Assembly: GCF_002423035.1 (NCBI RefSeq)
Contig: NZ_DIUM01000064.1
Coordinates: 23,695-87,581, forward strand
Length of the DNA stretch: 63,887 bases
Direction: 5' to 3'
DNA from: Thiocapsa sp. UBA6158
Lineage (GTDB): Bacteria; Pseudomonadota; Gammaproteobacteria; Chromatiales; Chromatiaceae
Shown: positions 27,295 through 35,858 of the stretch, in pieces
Layout of the letters: every line of letters begins with the position of its first letter
Numbering within the stretch: the stretch's first letter is position 1
Made by a program: the position numbers and the translations under genes
Notes under the pieces: model-generated
What the model saw: only the letters and a program-made list of their open reading frames with translations
Databases searched by the model: none
What the model was told of the DNA's origin: nothing

Positions 27295-28635
27295 CTATGC
27301 CCCCTCGTTGCGCCTGTCGATGACCCGCTTCGCCTTCCCCTCGCTGCGCGCAATGCTGCGCGGCTCGACCAGACGCAGCCCGACGCGGATGCCGAGGATG
27401 TGCTCGATCGCCTTGGCCAGGCGCGCGCGCACGTCCTCGAGCGCGCGGATCTTGTCGCTGAAGACCTCGGGCGTGACCTCGACCTCGACCGACATTTGGT
27501 CCAGACCCTGATCGCGGGTGAGGATGATCTGGTAGTGCGGGAGCGTGCCCTCGACCGCCAGAAGTGCCGCCTCGACTTGGGACGGGAAGACGTTCACGCC
27601 GCGGATAATGAACATGTCGTCCGAGCGTCGTCCGATGCGCCGCATCCGCCGGATGGTGCGTCCGCACGCGCAGGGCTCGCTGATCAGCGAGGTGATGTCG
27701 CGGGTGCGGTAGCGGATCATCGGCATCGCCTTCTTGCTCAGCGTGGTGAGCACCAGCTCGCCTTCCTCGCCGTCGGGCAGGGCCTTGCCGGTCTCCGGGT
27801 CGATGATCTCGGGATAGAAATGATCCTCGAAGATGTGCAGACCCTGTTGGGCCGAGCATTCGCTCGCCACGCCGGGTCCGATGATCTCGGATAGGCCGTA
27901 GATGTCGTAGGCCTTGATGCCGGCGGCGTCCTCGATGTGATCGCGCATCCCGTCGGTCCAGGGCTCGGCCCCGAAGATGCCGGCGCGCAAGGGGAGCGAG
28001 CGCATATCGATGCCCAGCTCCGCCGCACGCTCGATCAGATAGGTGAAATAGCTCGGCGTGCAGCAGAGTGCGGAGACGCCGAAGTCGCGGATCAGCATGA
28101 TCTGACGGTCGCTGTTGCCGCCCGAGATGGGGACCACGGTCGCCCCGAGGGCTTCCGCGCCGTAGTGGGCGCCGAGTCCGCCGGTGAAGAGTCCGTAGCC
28201 GAAGGCGTTCTGCAGGATGTCGCCGCGGTGCAGCCCGCAGCAGGCGAGGGTGCGCGCCATGACCTCGGACCAGACTCCGACGTCCTCGCGTGTGTAGGCG
28301 ACGACGATCGGCTTGCCGGTGGTGCCGGAGGAGGCATGCAGCCGGACCACGTCGCTCATGGGCGTGGCAAAGAGCCCAAAGGGGTAGGTGTCGCGCAGGT
28401 CGGCCTTGACCGTGAAGGGGAGCTGCTGGATGTCTTCGATCCGCTGAATCGAGTCCGGGGTCAGGTCGCGCTCCTGCATCCGGGCGCGAAAGAGGGCGAC
28501 GTTGTCGTAGGCGAGCGATACGACCGCACGAAGCCGTCGCAGCTGCACCTGCTTCAGCGCCGTCTCCGGCAGGAAATCGGGCGCGCTGGCCGGGTGGAAA
28601 CCGCCCTCGGCGTCGTTCCAGAGCTCTGTCAGCAT
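27295..28635 (-). CDS. paaK: Phenylacetate-CoA ligase-type enzyme (copy 2)
   Basis: 446 residues. The core motifs are LHASSGTTGKPI, YDIYGLSEIIGPG, YRTRDITSLI and GRRSDDMFIIRGVNVFPSQVE. A Cys pair in EPCACGR, shared by many PaaK-type enzymes, is seen before the hinge. It probably makes an aryl-CoA from an aryl acid in the same pathway as iorAB and the other ligase; divergence between the two ligases suggests different substrates. It is separated from iorB by a composite repeat and from the ACT gene by the GCTGGCG array. Confidence 0.9.
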   Translation of the reverse strand: MLTELWNDAEGGFHPASAPDFLPETALKQVQLRRLRAVVSLAYDNVALFRARMQERDLTPDSIQRIEDIQQLPFTVKADLRDTYPFGLFATPMSDVVRLHASSGTTGKPIVVAYTREDVGVWSEVMARTLACCGLHRGDILQNAFGYGLFTGGLGAHYGAEALGATVVPISGGNSDRQIMLIRDFGVSALCCTPSYFTYLIERAAELGIDMRSLPLRAGIFGAEPWTDGMRDHIEDAAGIKAYDIYGLSEIIGPGVASECSAQQGLHIFEDHFYPEIIDPETGKALPDGEEGELVLTTLSKKAMPMIRYRTRDITSLISEPCACGRTIRRMRRIGRRSDDMFIIRGVNVFPSQVEAALLAVEGTLPHYQIILTRDQGLDQMSVEVEVTPEVFSDKIRALEDVRARLAKAIEHILGIRVGLRLVEPRSIARSEGKAKRVIDRRNEGA

Positions 28636-28647
28636 CTTGGTCCTCTC

Positions 28648-28841
28648 TTAAACCGCGCCCGGCGCGGTTTGTGATGTTTTGGGATGGGATCGGCCTGGCA
28701 GACTCGACGATCGTTGGAGGTGGCGCGGTTTAAGATTTTAAAAAAGATGAAATTTTAAACCGCGTCTCCAGCGAGGTCGGTGAAATCCCCAAGACGGAAT
28801 ACAACACGAAAATGACGCATGGCGCTCTGGACGCGGTTTAA
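28648..28841. repeat. Composite TTAAACCGCG repeat (unit A + AT spacer + unit B)
   Basis: Unit A 28648-28733, AT-rich spacer 28734-28754, unit B 28755-28841, each bounded by TTAAACCGCG and CGCGGTTTAA. Layout and orientation equal the 7127-7323 copy. It fills the space between paaK (start 28635) and iorB, whose TAA stop (28838-28840) is inside the terminal motif. Confidence 0.88.
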
Positions 28842-29338
28842 TGGTGTTGAGCGATCGAGCCCTGGAGCGCGGCCTCGCGACCCAACGCAAAGGCCTGGTC
28901 GTTGACCTTATGGAGCTTCTCGGCCAGATTGGCGTAGATGGCGGCCATCCAATGCTCCTGCGGGATGTCCAGCACCGTGGAGACGGCGCCGAGCAGGGCG
29001 ACATTGAGGCTCTTCTTGTTCTTGAGCGCGCCCTCCGGCAGCAGGCCCGGATCGATCAAGACCCCCCCGGTGCGCAGCATCGGGCGATTGATCTCGATCT
29101 GGGTCGCTTCCAGGACCAGGAGGACGTCCGCCTCGCCGGCCGGAACCATCGGGCTCAGGACCTGCTCGCCGTAGCGCACGTCGCTGCTCACCGAGCCGCC
29201 GCGCTGGCTCATGCCGTGCAGCTCGCTCTTCTTCACATCGAAACCGGCGCGAAACGCCGCCTCGGCAAGCATGTCGGAGGCCGTCAGGACCCCTTGGCCG
29301 CCGAGTCCGGCGATGACGATGTTTTTCACCTTCTCCAT
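28838..29338 (-). CDS. iorB: Indolepyruvate ferredoxin oxidoreductase, beta subunit
   Basis: 166 residues. The N-terminal GLGGQGVLTASDMLAEAA and KKSELHGMSQRGGSV are the hallmark of the gamma-type domain of 2-oxoacid:ferredoxin oxidoreductases. With IorA it oxidatively decarboxylates arylpyruvates (indolepyruvate, phenylpyruvate) to aryl-acetyl-CoA and reduced ferredoxin, reversibly. The gene follows iorA after 21 bases. It is slightly short for the family, and its last codons reach the edge of the composite repeat, which provides the stop. Confidence 0.9.
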   Translation of the reverse strand: MEKVKNIVIAGLGGQGVLTASDMLAEAAFRAGFDVKKSELHGMSQRGGSVSSDVRYGEQVLSPMVPAGEADVLLVLEATQIEINRPMLRTGGVLIDPGLLPEGALKNKKSLNVALLGAVSTVLDIPQEHWMAAIYANLAEKLHKVNDQAFALGREAALQGSIAQHH

Positions 29339-29359
29339 CTGTGTCTCTCCGATCTGAAG

Positions 29360-30988
29360 TCAGTCCGCAACCGCCGCGGAGCAGGTGTGCACGCGCGCCG
29401 ACTCGGCCGCGGCCTTGTCGTAGAAGCGGATCTTGGGCGCGGCCAGAACACAGGGTTGGCGGGTGATCAGGAGCGATGTCTCGGGTTTGGCGAGCAGCTC
29501 CGCGATCAGGTCCTTGAGCGACAGACTCTTGTCCGTGATCTCGACGACCTGCACGTTCTGCACGCCCATGGCGCGCGCGATGCCCTCGAAGCTCAGTTTG
29601 TTGGTCGTGGAGTGATCGAGCAGGCGTCCGGTCCCCGGGTGCTCCTGCAGTCCGGTCATCGCGGTCGTGCCGTTGTCGAGGATCATCACCAGATGGCCTG
29701 TCGCCGGCGGGTTGTAGACCATCTCGGCGATCCCGGTCAGCCCGGAATGCACGAAGGTCGAATCACCGATCACGCTGACCACGCGTCGCGCCTGATCCTC
29801 GGGCAGCACATGACGCAGACCCAGGCCGACGCCGATGCTCGCGCCCATGCAGACACAGGTGTCCATCGCCGAGAAGGGCGGGAGTACGCCGAGGGTATAG
29901 CAGCCGATATCGCCCGCGACGATGCAACCGAGCTCCCCGAGCGCCTGGAACACCTCGCGGTGTGCGCAACCTTGACAAAGCTCGGGCGGCTTGCCCTTGG
30001 GCGGGACGGGCTCCGGGCTGGTGTCGCCGGCTAGGATGCGACGAACGCGCGCCACGTCCAGCTCGCCGAAGCGATACATCTCCGGCTTGCCCTCGGCCTG
30101 GATGCCGGCGGCGCGGAGCTCGTCGGTCAGGACGGGGTCGCCCTCTTCGACGACGACGAGGCGCCTCACCCCTGCGGCGAAGGCGCGGATGCGCTCGATC
30201 GGCAGCGGATAGGTCATGCCGATGGTGAGATGGCTCGCGTCCGGGGCCGCCTCGCGCGCATGCACGGCGCTGATGCCGGTTGCGACGATCCCGAGCTTGG
30301 AATCGCCCGCGTCCATCCGGAGCGGACCCTCGGCCTCGTTCCAGGCGGCGATCTCGGCGAGCTTGGTGCGCAGGCGATGGTGTGCCGGCTTGGCGTAGGC
30401 CGGGATCATGACCCGCGTCGGGATCTTGCGCTCGAAGGCGGGCTCGGCCACACCCGAGACCGGCCCACGCGGGATCACGATGGTCTTGGAATGGCAGACC
30501 CGCGTGGTGATCCGCAGCAGGACCGGGATCTTCCAACGCTCCGAGATCTCGAACGCCAGCAAGGTGAAGTCATACGCCTGTTGGGAATCGACGGGCTCGA
30601 GCGTGGGGATGGCCGCGGCGCGAGAGTAGTGCCGGTTGTCCTGCTCGTTTTGGCTGGAGGCCATCCCCGGGTCGTCGGCGGAGACGATCACCAGGCCGCC
30701 TTCGACATCGGTGTAGGTCGCGGTGAAGAGCGGGTCGGCTGCGACGTTGAGCCCGACATGCTTCATGGTGACCAGCGTGCGCGCGCCGGCGAAGGCGACG
30801 CCGAGCGCGACCTCCAGCGCTACCTTCTCGTTCGGCGACCACTGCGCATGCCCGCCGAGGCGCTCGAAGGTCTCCAGGATCTCGGTCGAGGGGGTGCCGG
30901 GATAGCCGGTGCCGAGGCGCACCCCCGCATGCAGCGCGGCGAGTGCCACCGCGTCGTCACCGCTCAATAGTTGCCGTTCTGCGGTCAT
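29360..30988 (-). CDS. iorA: Indolepyruvate ferredoxin oxidoreductase, alpha subunit, without ferredoxin domain
   Basis: 542 residues. The N-terminal pyrimidine-binding domain (GTGYPGTPSTEI), the central domain and the TPP-binding domain (VIGDSTFVHSGLTG, DNGTTAMTG) are complete, and CQGCAHREVF is present at about residue 343. Typical IorA proteins end with a 2[4Fe-4S] ferredoxin domain of CxxCxxC type, which is missing here; the protein stops after CVLAAPKIRFYDK and a short tail. Electron transfer may therefore need a separate ferredoxin. It is the first gene of the iorA-iorB-paaK-ACT-paaK series. Confidence 0.9.
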   Translation of the reverse strand: MTAERQLLSGDDAVALAALHAGVRLGTGYPGTPSTEILETFERLGGHAQWSPNEKVALEVALGVAFAGARTLVTMKHVGLNVAADPLFTATYTDVEGGLVIVSADDPGMASSQNEQDNRHYSRAAAIPTLEPVDSQQAYDFTLLAFEISERWKIPVLLRITTRVCHSKTIVIPRGPVSGVAEPAFERKIPTRVMIPAYAKPAHHRLRTKLAEIAAWNEAEGPLRMDAGDSKLGIVATGISAVHAREAAPDASHLTIGMTYPLPIERIRAFAAGVRRLVVVEEGDPVLTDELRAAGIQAEGKPEMYRFGELDVARVRRILAGDTSPEPVPPKGKPPELCQGCAHREVFQALGELGCIVAGDIGCYTLGVLPPFSAMDTCVCMGASIGVGLGLRHVLPEDQARRVVSVIGDSTFVHSGLTGIAEMVYNPPATGHLVMILDNGTTAMTGLQEHPGTGRLLDHSTTNKLSFEGIARAMGVQNVQVVEITDKSLSLKDLIAELLAKPETSLLITRQPCVLAAPKIRFYDKAAAESARVHTCSAAVAD

Positions 30989-31240
30989 CGTCGACTTACT
31001 CTCTGTCAGGGCATCACGAATCCCACATTATCCGCATCCTTGTTGCCCTGCAGCAAGCCGAGTGGATCAATCGTCGGATCGTGCGTGTTCGCGGTCGCTT
31101 TCGGCTCGGTCGTTTCGCCCGCTCCACACCAGCCAACCCGCGACGATTCCCGCAACGCCAGCGAGCCGGCGGCGTTCGCGGCGCTTTTACGCTTTCGAGA
31201 CCCCGCTGACCGGGCGACGGCCGAAGCCTCGGCGGCGTCG

Positions 31241-32539
31241 CTATTCGCGACGCGCCAGCAGGGCTGCCCCGTCGTCGGTCTTCAGAATCAGGGCACCCGT
31301 GGGATCCAGCTCGAAGGCGCGAACCCGAGCGAGCAGATCGAGGACCTTGCGTTCCTGATCCATCAAGGCGGGTGCGCAGGCCATCATGGTTGTCGCGGAG
31401 AGCGCGAGTGTCAGACTCTCGCCGGTCAGGCTGTACTCGCCCTGATAGGTGTTGCAGGAGGCTCGACCCCAAAGACGGCCGTCGGCGCCGAAGTTCAGCG
31501 TGACGCGCGACCGATCGATGATGCCGCCACCCTCGATGTCCTCGACCACCCATGCGGGTCCCTGCAGCAGCGTGGCCGGATCACCGCCGCATCCGTCGAG
31601 CCTGCGATCGTCGAGCTGGATCTCGACCGTCGCGGGGTGCGGCATGCCGCTCATGCTGTCCACGCAGGGCCGATCGAAGATGCTGACGACGAGGTCGCCG
31701 TCCTCGATCAGGTTGCGATAGCGCCGCCCGTCCTCGAGCAGCTCTTGCTCGGTCAGCGCGACATTGATCCGCGTCTCCCCGAGGTCCGTGTTCAGATCGA
31801 CTCGCTTATCGGTGAGCTCGAGGCTCCAAAAAGGCTCGTTCCCTGTGGCACGAAACGGCGTTGTCGCGACCTCGACCGGGAGGCATTCCGGATAGGCCGT
31901 GCCCGCGATCTCGAGCATCCCCCGATCCCCCTTGCTCCAGAAGGAGGTGGACGGATCGGCGAGGGCGACATAGCGTGCGCCCGAGCCCGAGACCGCTTGT
32001 CTCAGGTCGAAGGTCCGGTCGCCGACCTGGAGGCGCATCCGGTCCTCCAGGAAGCCGACGCGGATGGGCTGATCCCCGCAGGCGAGCTCGCTCGCGAAGG
32101 GGATCGGCTCGTAGGCGCGCATCATGACGGTGCCGAGATCGAGTGATTCGACCGAGGGATCGAGCTGCACCTCGTCCGTGATCCAAGACGCCAGGCCGGC
32201 GGACAGGACCGCGCCGCGGACCGAATAGGATTGGTTCGGGATCAGCGCCGCGCGCTCGACGACGAGCGCGAAGGGGATCGGGACCTGTCGGCCGTCCAGG
32301 GCGATCCTCTGCTCGGCGACCAGGCGCCCGCCGGGCACCGTCGGGTCGCTGAGCTCGACGATCGCAAGGGCGTCCGGCGGCAGGGCGATGCGCGCCTTGT
32401 AGCTCAGTGCCCCGGTGATGTGCAGGCTCGCTGCTTCATCCCGGTCCTCGGGCACCGCGGCGAAGACAACCTGCGCGCCGACCATGAGGGTCAGGCATGA
32501 CACGAGGAGCGTGAGCTTGGTGCGACGGATCAGCGACAT
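31241..32539 (-). CDS. YbaY-MliC-META multidomain envelope protein
   Basis: 432 residues from ATG at 32539, behind AGGAGA. A signal peptide (about 1-28, ending VVFA) is followed by a YbaY-like beta domain (SLHITGALSYKARIALPPDA, to about 140), an MliC-type domain (LACGDQPIRVGF to SGSGARY and FWSKGDRG, about 150-215), an NEPFWSLEL-containing COG3650-like domain, and a C-terminal META/HslJ domain (about 325-430, RASCNTYQGEYS). MliC proteins inhibit C-type lysozyme and HslJ is linked to stress tolerance. The fusion suggests a periplasmic defence or stress protein. Confidence 0.8.
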   Translation of the reverse strand: MSLIRRTKLTLLVSCLTLMVGAQVVFAAVPEDRDEAASLHITGALSYKARIALPPDALAIVELSDPTVPGGRLVAEQRIALDGRQVPIPFALVVERAALIPNQSYSVRGAVLSAGLASWITDEVQLDPSVESLDLGTVMMRAYEPIPFASELACGDQPIRVGFLEDRMRLQVGDRTFDLRQAVSGSGARYVALADPSTSFWSKGDRGMLEIAGTAYPECLPVEVATTPFRATGNEPFWSLELTDKRVDLNTDLGETRINVALTEQELLEDGRRYRNLIEDGDLVVSIFDRPCVDSMSGMPHPATVEIQLDDRRLDGCGGDPATLLQGPAWVVEDIEGGGIIDRSRVTLNFGADGRLWGRASCNTYQGEYSLTGESLTLALSATTMMACAPALMDQERKVLDLLARVRAFELDPTGALILKTDDGAALLARRE

Positions 32540-32885
32540 CGGGCAGTCTCCTGGGCGATAGAATCCGAACTCGGCCGACCGATCGGCGCTTGACGCGAGT
32601 CTCGGTTCGGATGGATCTTTCCGAGCGATGCAGTCGGGCCGCGATGACGGCACCCTCCGCAGCGCGATTCTGCCCTTGATCTCACGGCTGTTCCAGGGCG
32701 AGAGGCACGATCGGCGGTGGGGGCGTTCGCCCGTTCCCGCGACCGACACTCCGCGTCTAAACCGCGCCGGATCCAGCGGTCGTCAAGTCTGCCGGAGACG
32801 ATCCCGTCCAAGAACGACGCACATCGCGCCCGGCGCGGTTTAGGCAACGCCGATTCAACAGTCACGCGCGAGTCACACCCAGCCC
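32540..32885. other. Intergenic region of 346 bases between divergent genes
   Basis: It should contain promoters for the YbaY-MliC-META gene and the HugZ-like gene. It also carries a single repeat copy at 32757-32842. No other feature is recognised. Confidence 0.5.
32757..32842. repeat. Single unit A of the TTAAACCGCG family, inverted
   Basis: 86 bases bounded by CTAAACCGCG and CGCGGTTTAG. Internal words (GTCGTCAAGTCTGCCGG) match the reverse complement of unit A at 28648-28733 and the direct copy at 42510-42596. It stands alone, 44 bases before the HugZ-like start. Confidence 0.85.
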
Positions 32886-33446
32886 ATGTCCAGCGAACCG
32901 AGCACCGACGCGTCATCCTCCTCACCCGATCTCGATGCGATCTACCAGGAGCTTCAGCGATTTCGCGCCGGGTTTTCGACGCTCTCGATGGCGACCTGCG
33001 GTCCCGACGGCGAACCCGACGCGAGCTACGCGCCCTTTGTGGAGTTGGACGGCAACCTCTACGTCTTCGTGAGCGCGCTGTCGACCCACACCGCCAATCT
33101 GATCGAAAGGGGTCGGGTCAGCGTGCTCTTCATCGAGGAGGAGACAACGGCCGCGCACCCGTTCGTGCGTCGACGTCTGACCTTCCAGTGCCGGGTCGAG
33201 GAGATCGCGCGCGACCGAGACGGCTACGCGGCCGTCCTCGACCTGTTCGAGACCCGCTTCGGCGGCCTGGTCGCGACCTTGCGCGGCTTGGCTGACTTTC
33301 ATCTCCTGCGCTTGCATCCGGAGCGCGGGCGTTATGTGAAGGGCTTCGGCAAGGCGTTCGCCATCGACGATGTCGGGCTTGCCCGCATCCGGCATCTTCG
33401 CGAGAGCGGCCGTCGCAATGTTCCGGGAGACGATTCCGCAGTCTGA
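32886..33446 (+). CDS. HugZ-like pyridoxamine-phosphate-oxidase-fold protein
   Basis: 186 residues. The split-barrel flavin/heme-binding fold is indicated by FSTLSMATCGPDGEPDASY (about 31-49), FVSALSTHTANLI and VSVLFIEEE. The C-terminal HLLRLHPERGRYVKGFGKA resembles the heme-contacting end of HugZ/HutZ-type heme utilisation proteins. A role in heme degradation or storage is inferred from the family; no heme uptake genes are nearby. The N-terminal 20 residues are Ser-rich and not conserved. Confidence 0.8.
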   Translation: MSSEPSTDASSSSPDLDAIYQELQRFRAGFSTLSMATCGPDGEPDASYAPFVELDGNLYVFVSALSTHTANLIERGRVSVLFIEEETTAAHPFVRRRLTFQCRVEEIARDRDGYAAVLDLFETRFGGLVATLRGLADFHLLRLHPERGRYVKGFGKAFAIDDVGLARIRHLRESGRRNVPGDDSAV

Positions 33447-33484
33447 AGGCCCCGGGGTGCGCGAGGTGATCGCGGCCCCGCAGT

Positions 33485-34321
33485 TCAGCCCCGGACTCCG
33501 TGAATCGACCAAGCGACGTCCGCCGCTTGGCGGTTGCCCGCGACATCGTGCACTCGAAAGACCTTCACGCCGGCCAAGACGCCGATGGTCGTGGTCGCGC
33601 AGGTCGCCGGCATGAGGTCGGCGAGGTCCGGCTCCAGACAAATGGCGCCGAGGAAGCGCTTGCGGCTTGCCCCGAGCAGAACGGGCGGCCCGAGGCGGAC
33701 CAGCTCGCCCAACCCGGCCATGAGCGCGAGGTTGTGCTCGAGCGTCTTGCCGAATCCGATACCCGGATCGGTCAGGATCTTCTCCTGCGCGACCCCCGCG
33801 GCCAACGCCGCTTCGATGCGCTCGGCAAGAAAGTCGCGAACCTCTGCAACCACGTCGGCATAGCTCGGGTTCTGCTGCATCGCCTCCGGCATCCCTTGGC
33901 GATGCATCAAGACGATCGGCACGCCCCGATCGGCCGCCAAGGCGAGCATGGCCGGATCGTCGCGTCCGGCGGAGGTGTCGTTGATCCAATCGGCACCGGC
34001 GTCGAGCGCGGCCTCGGCCACCCCGGCGCACGTGGTGTCGATACTGAATCGGGTGCTGCTCGGCACGCATTCGCGCAGACGCAGGATCACCGGGATTACC
34101 CGGCGCTCTTGCTCCTCGGCGGGGACCGGCTGCGAGCCGGGCCGCGTGGACTCCCCGCCGATGTCGATCAGGTCCGCGCCTTCGTCGATCATTGCGAGGG
34201 CGTGTTGCACGGCAACGGCGCTTTCCGAGTAACGCCCGCCGTCGGAGAAACTGTCGGGCGTCACGTTGAGAATGCCCATGATGAGTGGCGGTGTGTTCTG
34301 CCCCGACGGCGTGCTGTTCAT
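33485..34321 (-). CDS. folP: Dihydropteroate synthase
   Basis: 278 residues from ATG at 34321. It joins p-aminobenzoate to dihydropterin pyrophosphate in folate synthesis. Signature motifs are IMGILNVTPDSFSDGG (about 14-29), IDIGGESTRPG, ADWINDTSAG and LLGASRKRFLGA. Length is normal. In E. coli folP precedes glmM; here the next gene is unrelated, so it stands alone. A longer upstream frame has no folP similarity, and the chosen ATG gives the usual N-terminus. Confidence 0.95.
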   Translation of the reverse strand: MNSTPSGQNTPPLIMGILNVTPDSFSDGGRYSESAVAVQHALAMIDEGADLIDIGGESTRPGSQPVPAEEQERRVIPVILRLRECVPSSTRFSIDTTCAGVAEAALDAGADWINDTSAGRDDPAMLALAADRGVPIVLMHRQGMPEAMQQNPSYADVVAEVRDFLAERIEAALAAGVAQEKILTDPGIGFGKTLEHNLALMAGLGELVRLGPPVLLGASRKRFLGAICLEPDLADLMPATCATTTIGVLAGVKVFRVHDVAGNRQAADVAWSIHGVRG

Positions 34322-34532
34322 CTGACTGACTCCGATCGATTGGTTTTGACCTTGCGCGGGGGATGCGTGCATGATCCCGACGCGTTGCGCCGCCGTCGAG
34401 CATCGCCTGCGGATCTCTCCGGCGGACCTCCACCGAAGGATACCGCCGACTCGGCCTGACGCATCTATCGGGATCTCGGGCCGGGACCGGAACGAAGCCC
34501 ACGTCGAGGAGCAAAACGGAAAGGGTACCGAA

Positions 34533-34883
34533 ATGAGCAGTGTCAGGCTTGGTTTGATCGGCGCCTTCACGAGCGTCGCGTTGATCGCGGGTTGTGCGAC
34601 GGGTGGGCAGTCGGGCACCTTGCCGACCGTGACGAACCCATCCGAAGCGGCGAATATCACGCTGTATCGAGACGGCTCGCTGGCGGGTTGGTTCGCCACC
34701 ATGCGCGTGGAGCTCGACGGCCGGGAGATCTATCGCATCGGTCGCAACGAGGCGTTTTCCTTCACGGTGGATCCGGGTCAGTACCTGCTGGTCTACAGGC
34801 TCGGCTTCAACGAGTGCCGCCAGGTCATTTGGGCCGATGTGCGGGAGAATCAGCGGATACGGTTGTCGCCCACCTGTACTTAA
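34533..34883 (+). CDS. Small lipoprotein of unknown function
   Basis: 116 residues from ATG at 34533. A lipobox LIAGC (Cys about 21) follows a hydrophobic stretch, so it is a predicted lipoprotein. The mature part is a compact beta-rich sequence (ITLYRDGSLAG, VELDGREIYRIGRNEAFSF, PGQYLLVYRL) with two further Cys. The pattern resembles short DUF2846-like lipoproteins but is too weak to assign. The TAA stop is part of a TTAAACCGCG repeat end. Confidence 0.75.
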   Translation: MSSVRLGLIGAFTSVALIAGCATGGQSGTLPTVTNPSEAANITLYRDGSLAGWFATMRVELDGREIYRIGRNEAFSFTVDPGQYLLVYRLGFNECRQVIWADVRENQRIRLSPTCT

Positions 34884-34966
34884 ACCGCGTCTCCGGGACC
34901 ATGGTCTTGGGTTGAGCGGGGTTCGCCGTTGGTGGATTCCGGGAGGGCGTAGGGGACGCAGTTTAA
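34880..34966. repeat. Single TTAAACCGCG-family repeat at a gene end
   Basis: 87 bases bounded by TTAAACCGCG and ACGCAGTTTAA. The first TTAA contains the TAA stop of the upstream lipoprotein gene (34881-34883). The interior is diverged from other copies. Confidence 0.8.
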
Positions 34967-35201
34967 GAACGTCAAACGAATGATTCGTGTGGGATTCGTT
35001 GGATCCGCGTGGCGCCTGGGGCATCTACCGTAGGCCCGGCCCGGCGGGTTGAGCACTGCATCCGACCGACTCGACGCGATGCCGGCAATCGCCGCGAAGC
35101 GGCGACACCCCGGGATTGACGACTGCGCGGAGCGGATGTCACGAGACTGCGGAAGCGCGTCGTCGAACCCTCGCGATCGGGGCGAGTTTCCGCCTTGCAT
35201 T
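34884..35201. other. Intergenic region of 318 bases with two repeat types
   Basis: It begins with a TTAAACCGCG-family copy and then holds a copy of a second repeat (about 35078-35135). It separates the lipoprotein gene from the convergent pilin gene. No gene is recognised. Confidence 0.55.
35078..35135 (+). repeat. Second dispersed repeat family, copy 1
   Basis: It contains GGCAATCGCCGCGAAGCG followed by CCCCGGGATTGACGACT. Related inverted copies lie near 35970-36030 and 37625-37690. The GACGACTTGCAGTCGTC palindrome of the other copies is truncated here. Confidence 0.6.
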
Positions 35202-35858
35202 TCATCGAGAGCAATTTGGACTGTCAGCAAGTTTGTTCGGATATGTAGCCGGGCAACCAATGGCTGTGTTCTCCCGTTTGCAGAACTTGCCATTCGGCGA
35301 TGGAGGGCAATTTTTGACTTTTTCCTCTTCCGTCGGCTCCTGCGGCTCAGGAGAGGGCGGAGGCAGTGGCGGAGGCGGCTCGGGCTCCGGCTCCGGCACT
35401 GGATCCGCACCTCTACACTTCTCGCTATCCCGACAAGACGCCGGCATATATCGCGCTTCAATATTCTCGCTGTAACAACACCAATCAATCGCACCGCCGC
35501 GCTCCGTCGCGGCCAGGACGACGCTTTTTCCGCTGAGTTGCGGGATGGTGGCGTTGAAGGTGACTCGGATATTGCCGCCTTCTTTGATCGTGACCGACTC
35601 GACGTACTGGCTGTCGACATTTGCCGCCTCGGCATCACTTCTAGGCAAGCCGCCGTGGCTGAATGCGGAAATGACGTCAACCTTGGCCGCCGACGCAAAG
35701 ACGATCCCCTCGCTGACCTTGCTGCGAACCTTATAGTCCTGATAGGCCGGCAGCGCGATGGCGGCGAGGATGCCGATCACGGCGACGATGATCATGATCT
35801 CGATCAGGGTGAAGCCCCGGATCGGCATCTTGCTGCTCATTCGATTCATTCCGTGCAT
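35202..35858 (-). CDS. Type IV pilin-like protein with Pro-rich C-terminal tail
   Basis: 218 residues using the ATG at 35858, the only one of three clustered ATGs with a well-spaced AGGAGG. The class III leader ends MPIRG, followed by FTLIEIMIIVAVIGILAAIA, the prepilin-peptidase site and N-methylated helix of type IVa pilins. Residues to about 150 form the head. Then comes an unusual extension with alternating Pro and Glu (PVPEPEPEPPPPLPPPSP) and a Cys-containing tail (NCPPSPNGKFCKRE). It is probably a major or minor pilin for twitching, adhesion or DNA uptake. No other pil gene is nearby. Confidence 0.85.
   Translation of the reverse strand: MHGMNRMSSKMPIRGFTLIEIMIIVAVIGILAAIALPAYQDYKVRSKVSEGIVFASAAKVDVISAFSHGGLPRSDAEAANVDSQYVESVTIKEGGNIRVTFNATIPQLSGKSVVLAATERGGAIDWCCYSENIEARYMPASCRDSEKCRGADPVPEPEPEPPPPLPPPSPEPQEPTEEEKVKNCPPSPNGKFCKRENTAIGCPATYPNKLADSPNCSR

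Noticed and set aside
24896..27511. 871-codon open frame on the plus strand opposite paaK and the ACT gene
   Set aside because: It crosses two clear minus-strand genes and a repeat; low-complexity composition marks it as a shadow.
28838..29338. iorB as a truncated pseudogene because its stop lies in a repeat
   Set aside because: All core motifs are present and the C-terminus is near the usual position; the repeat only supplies the stop.
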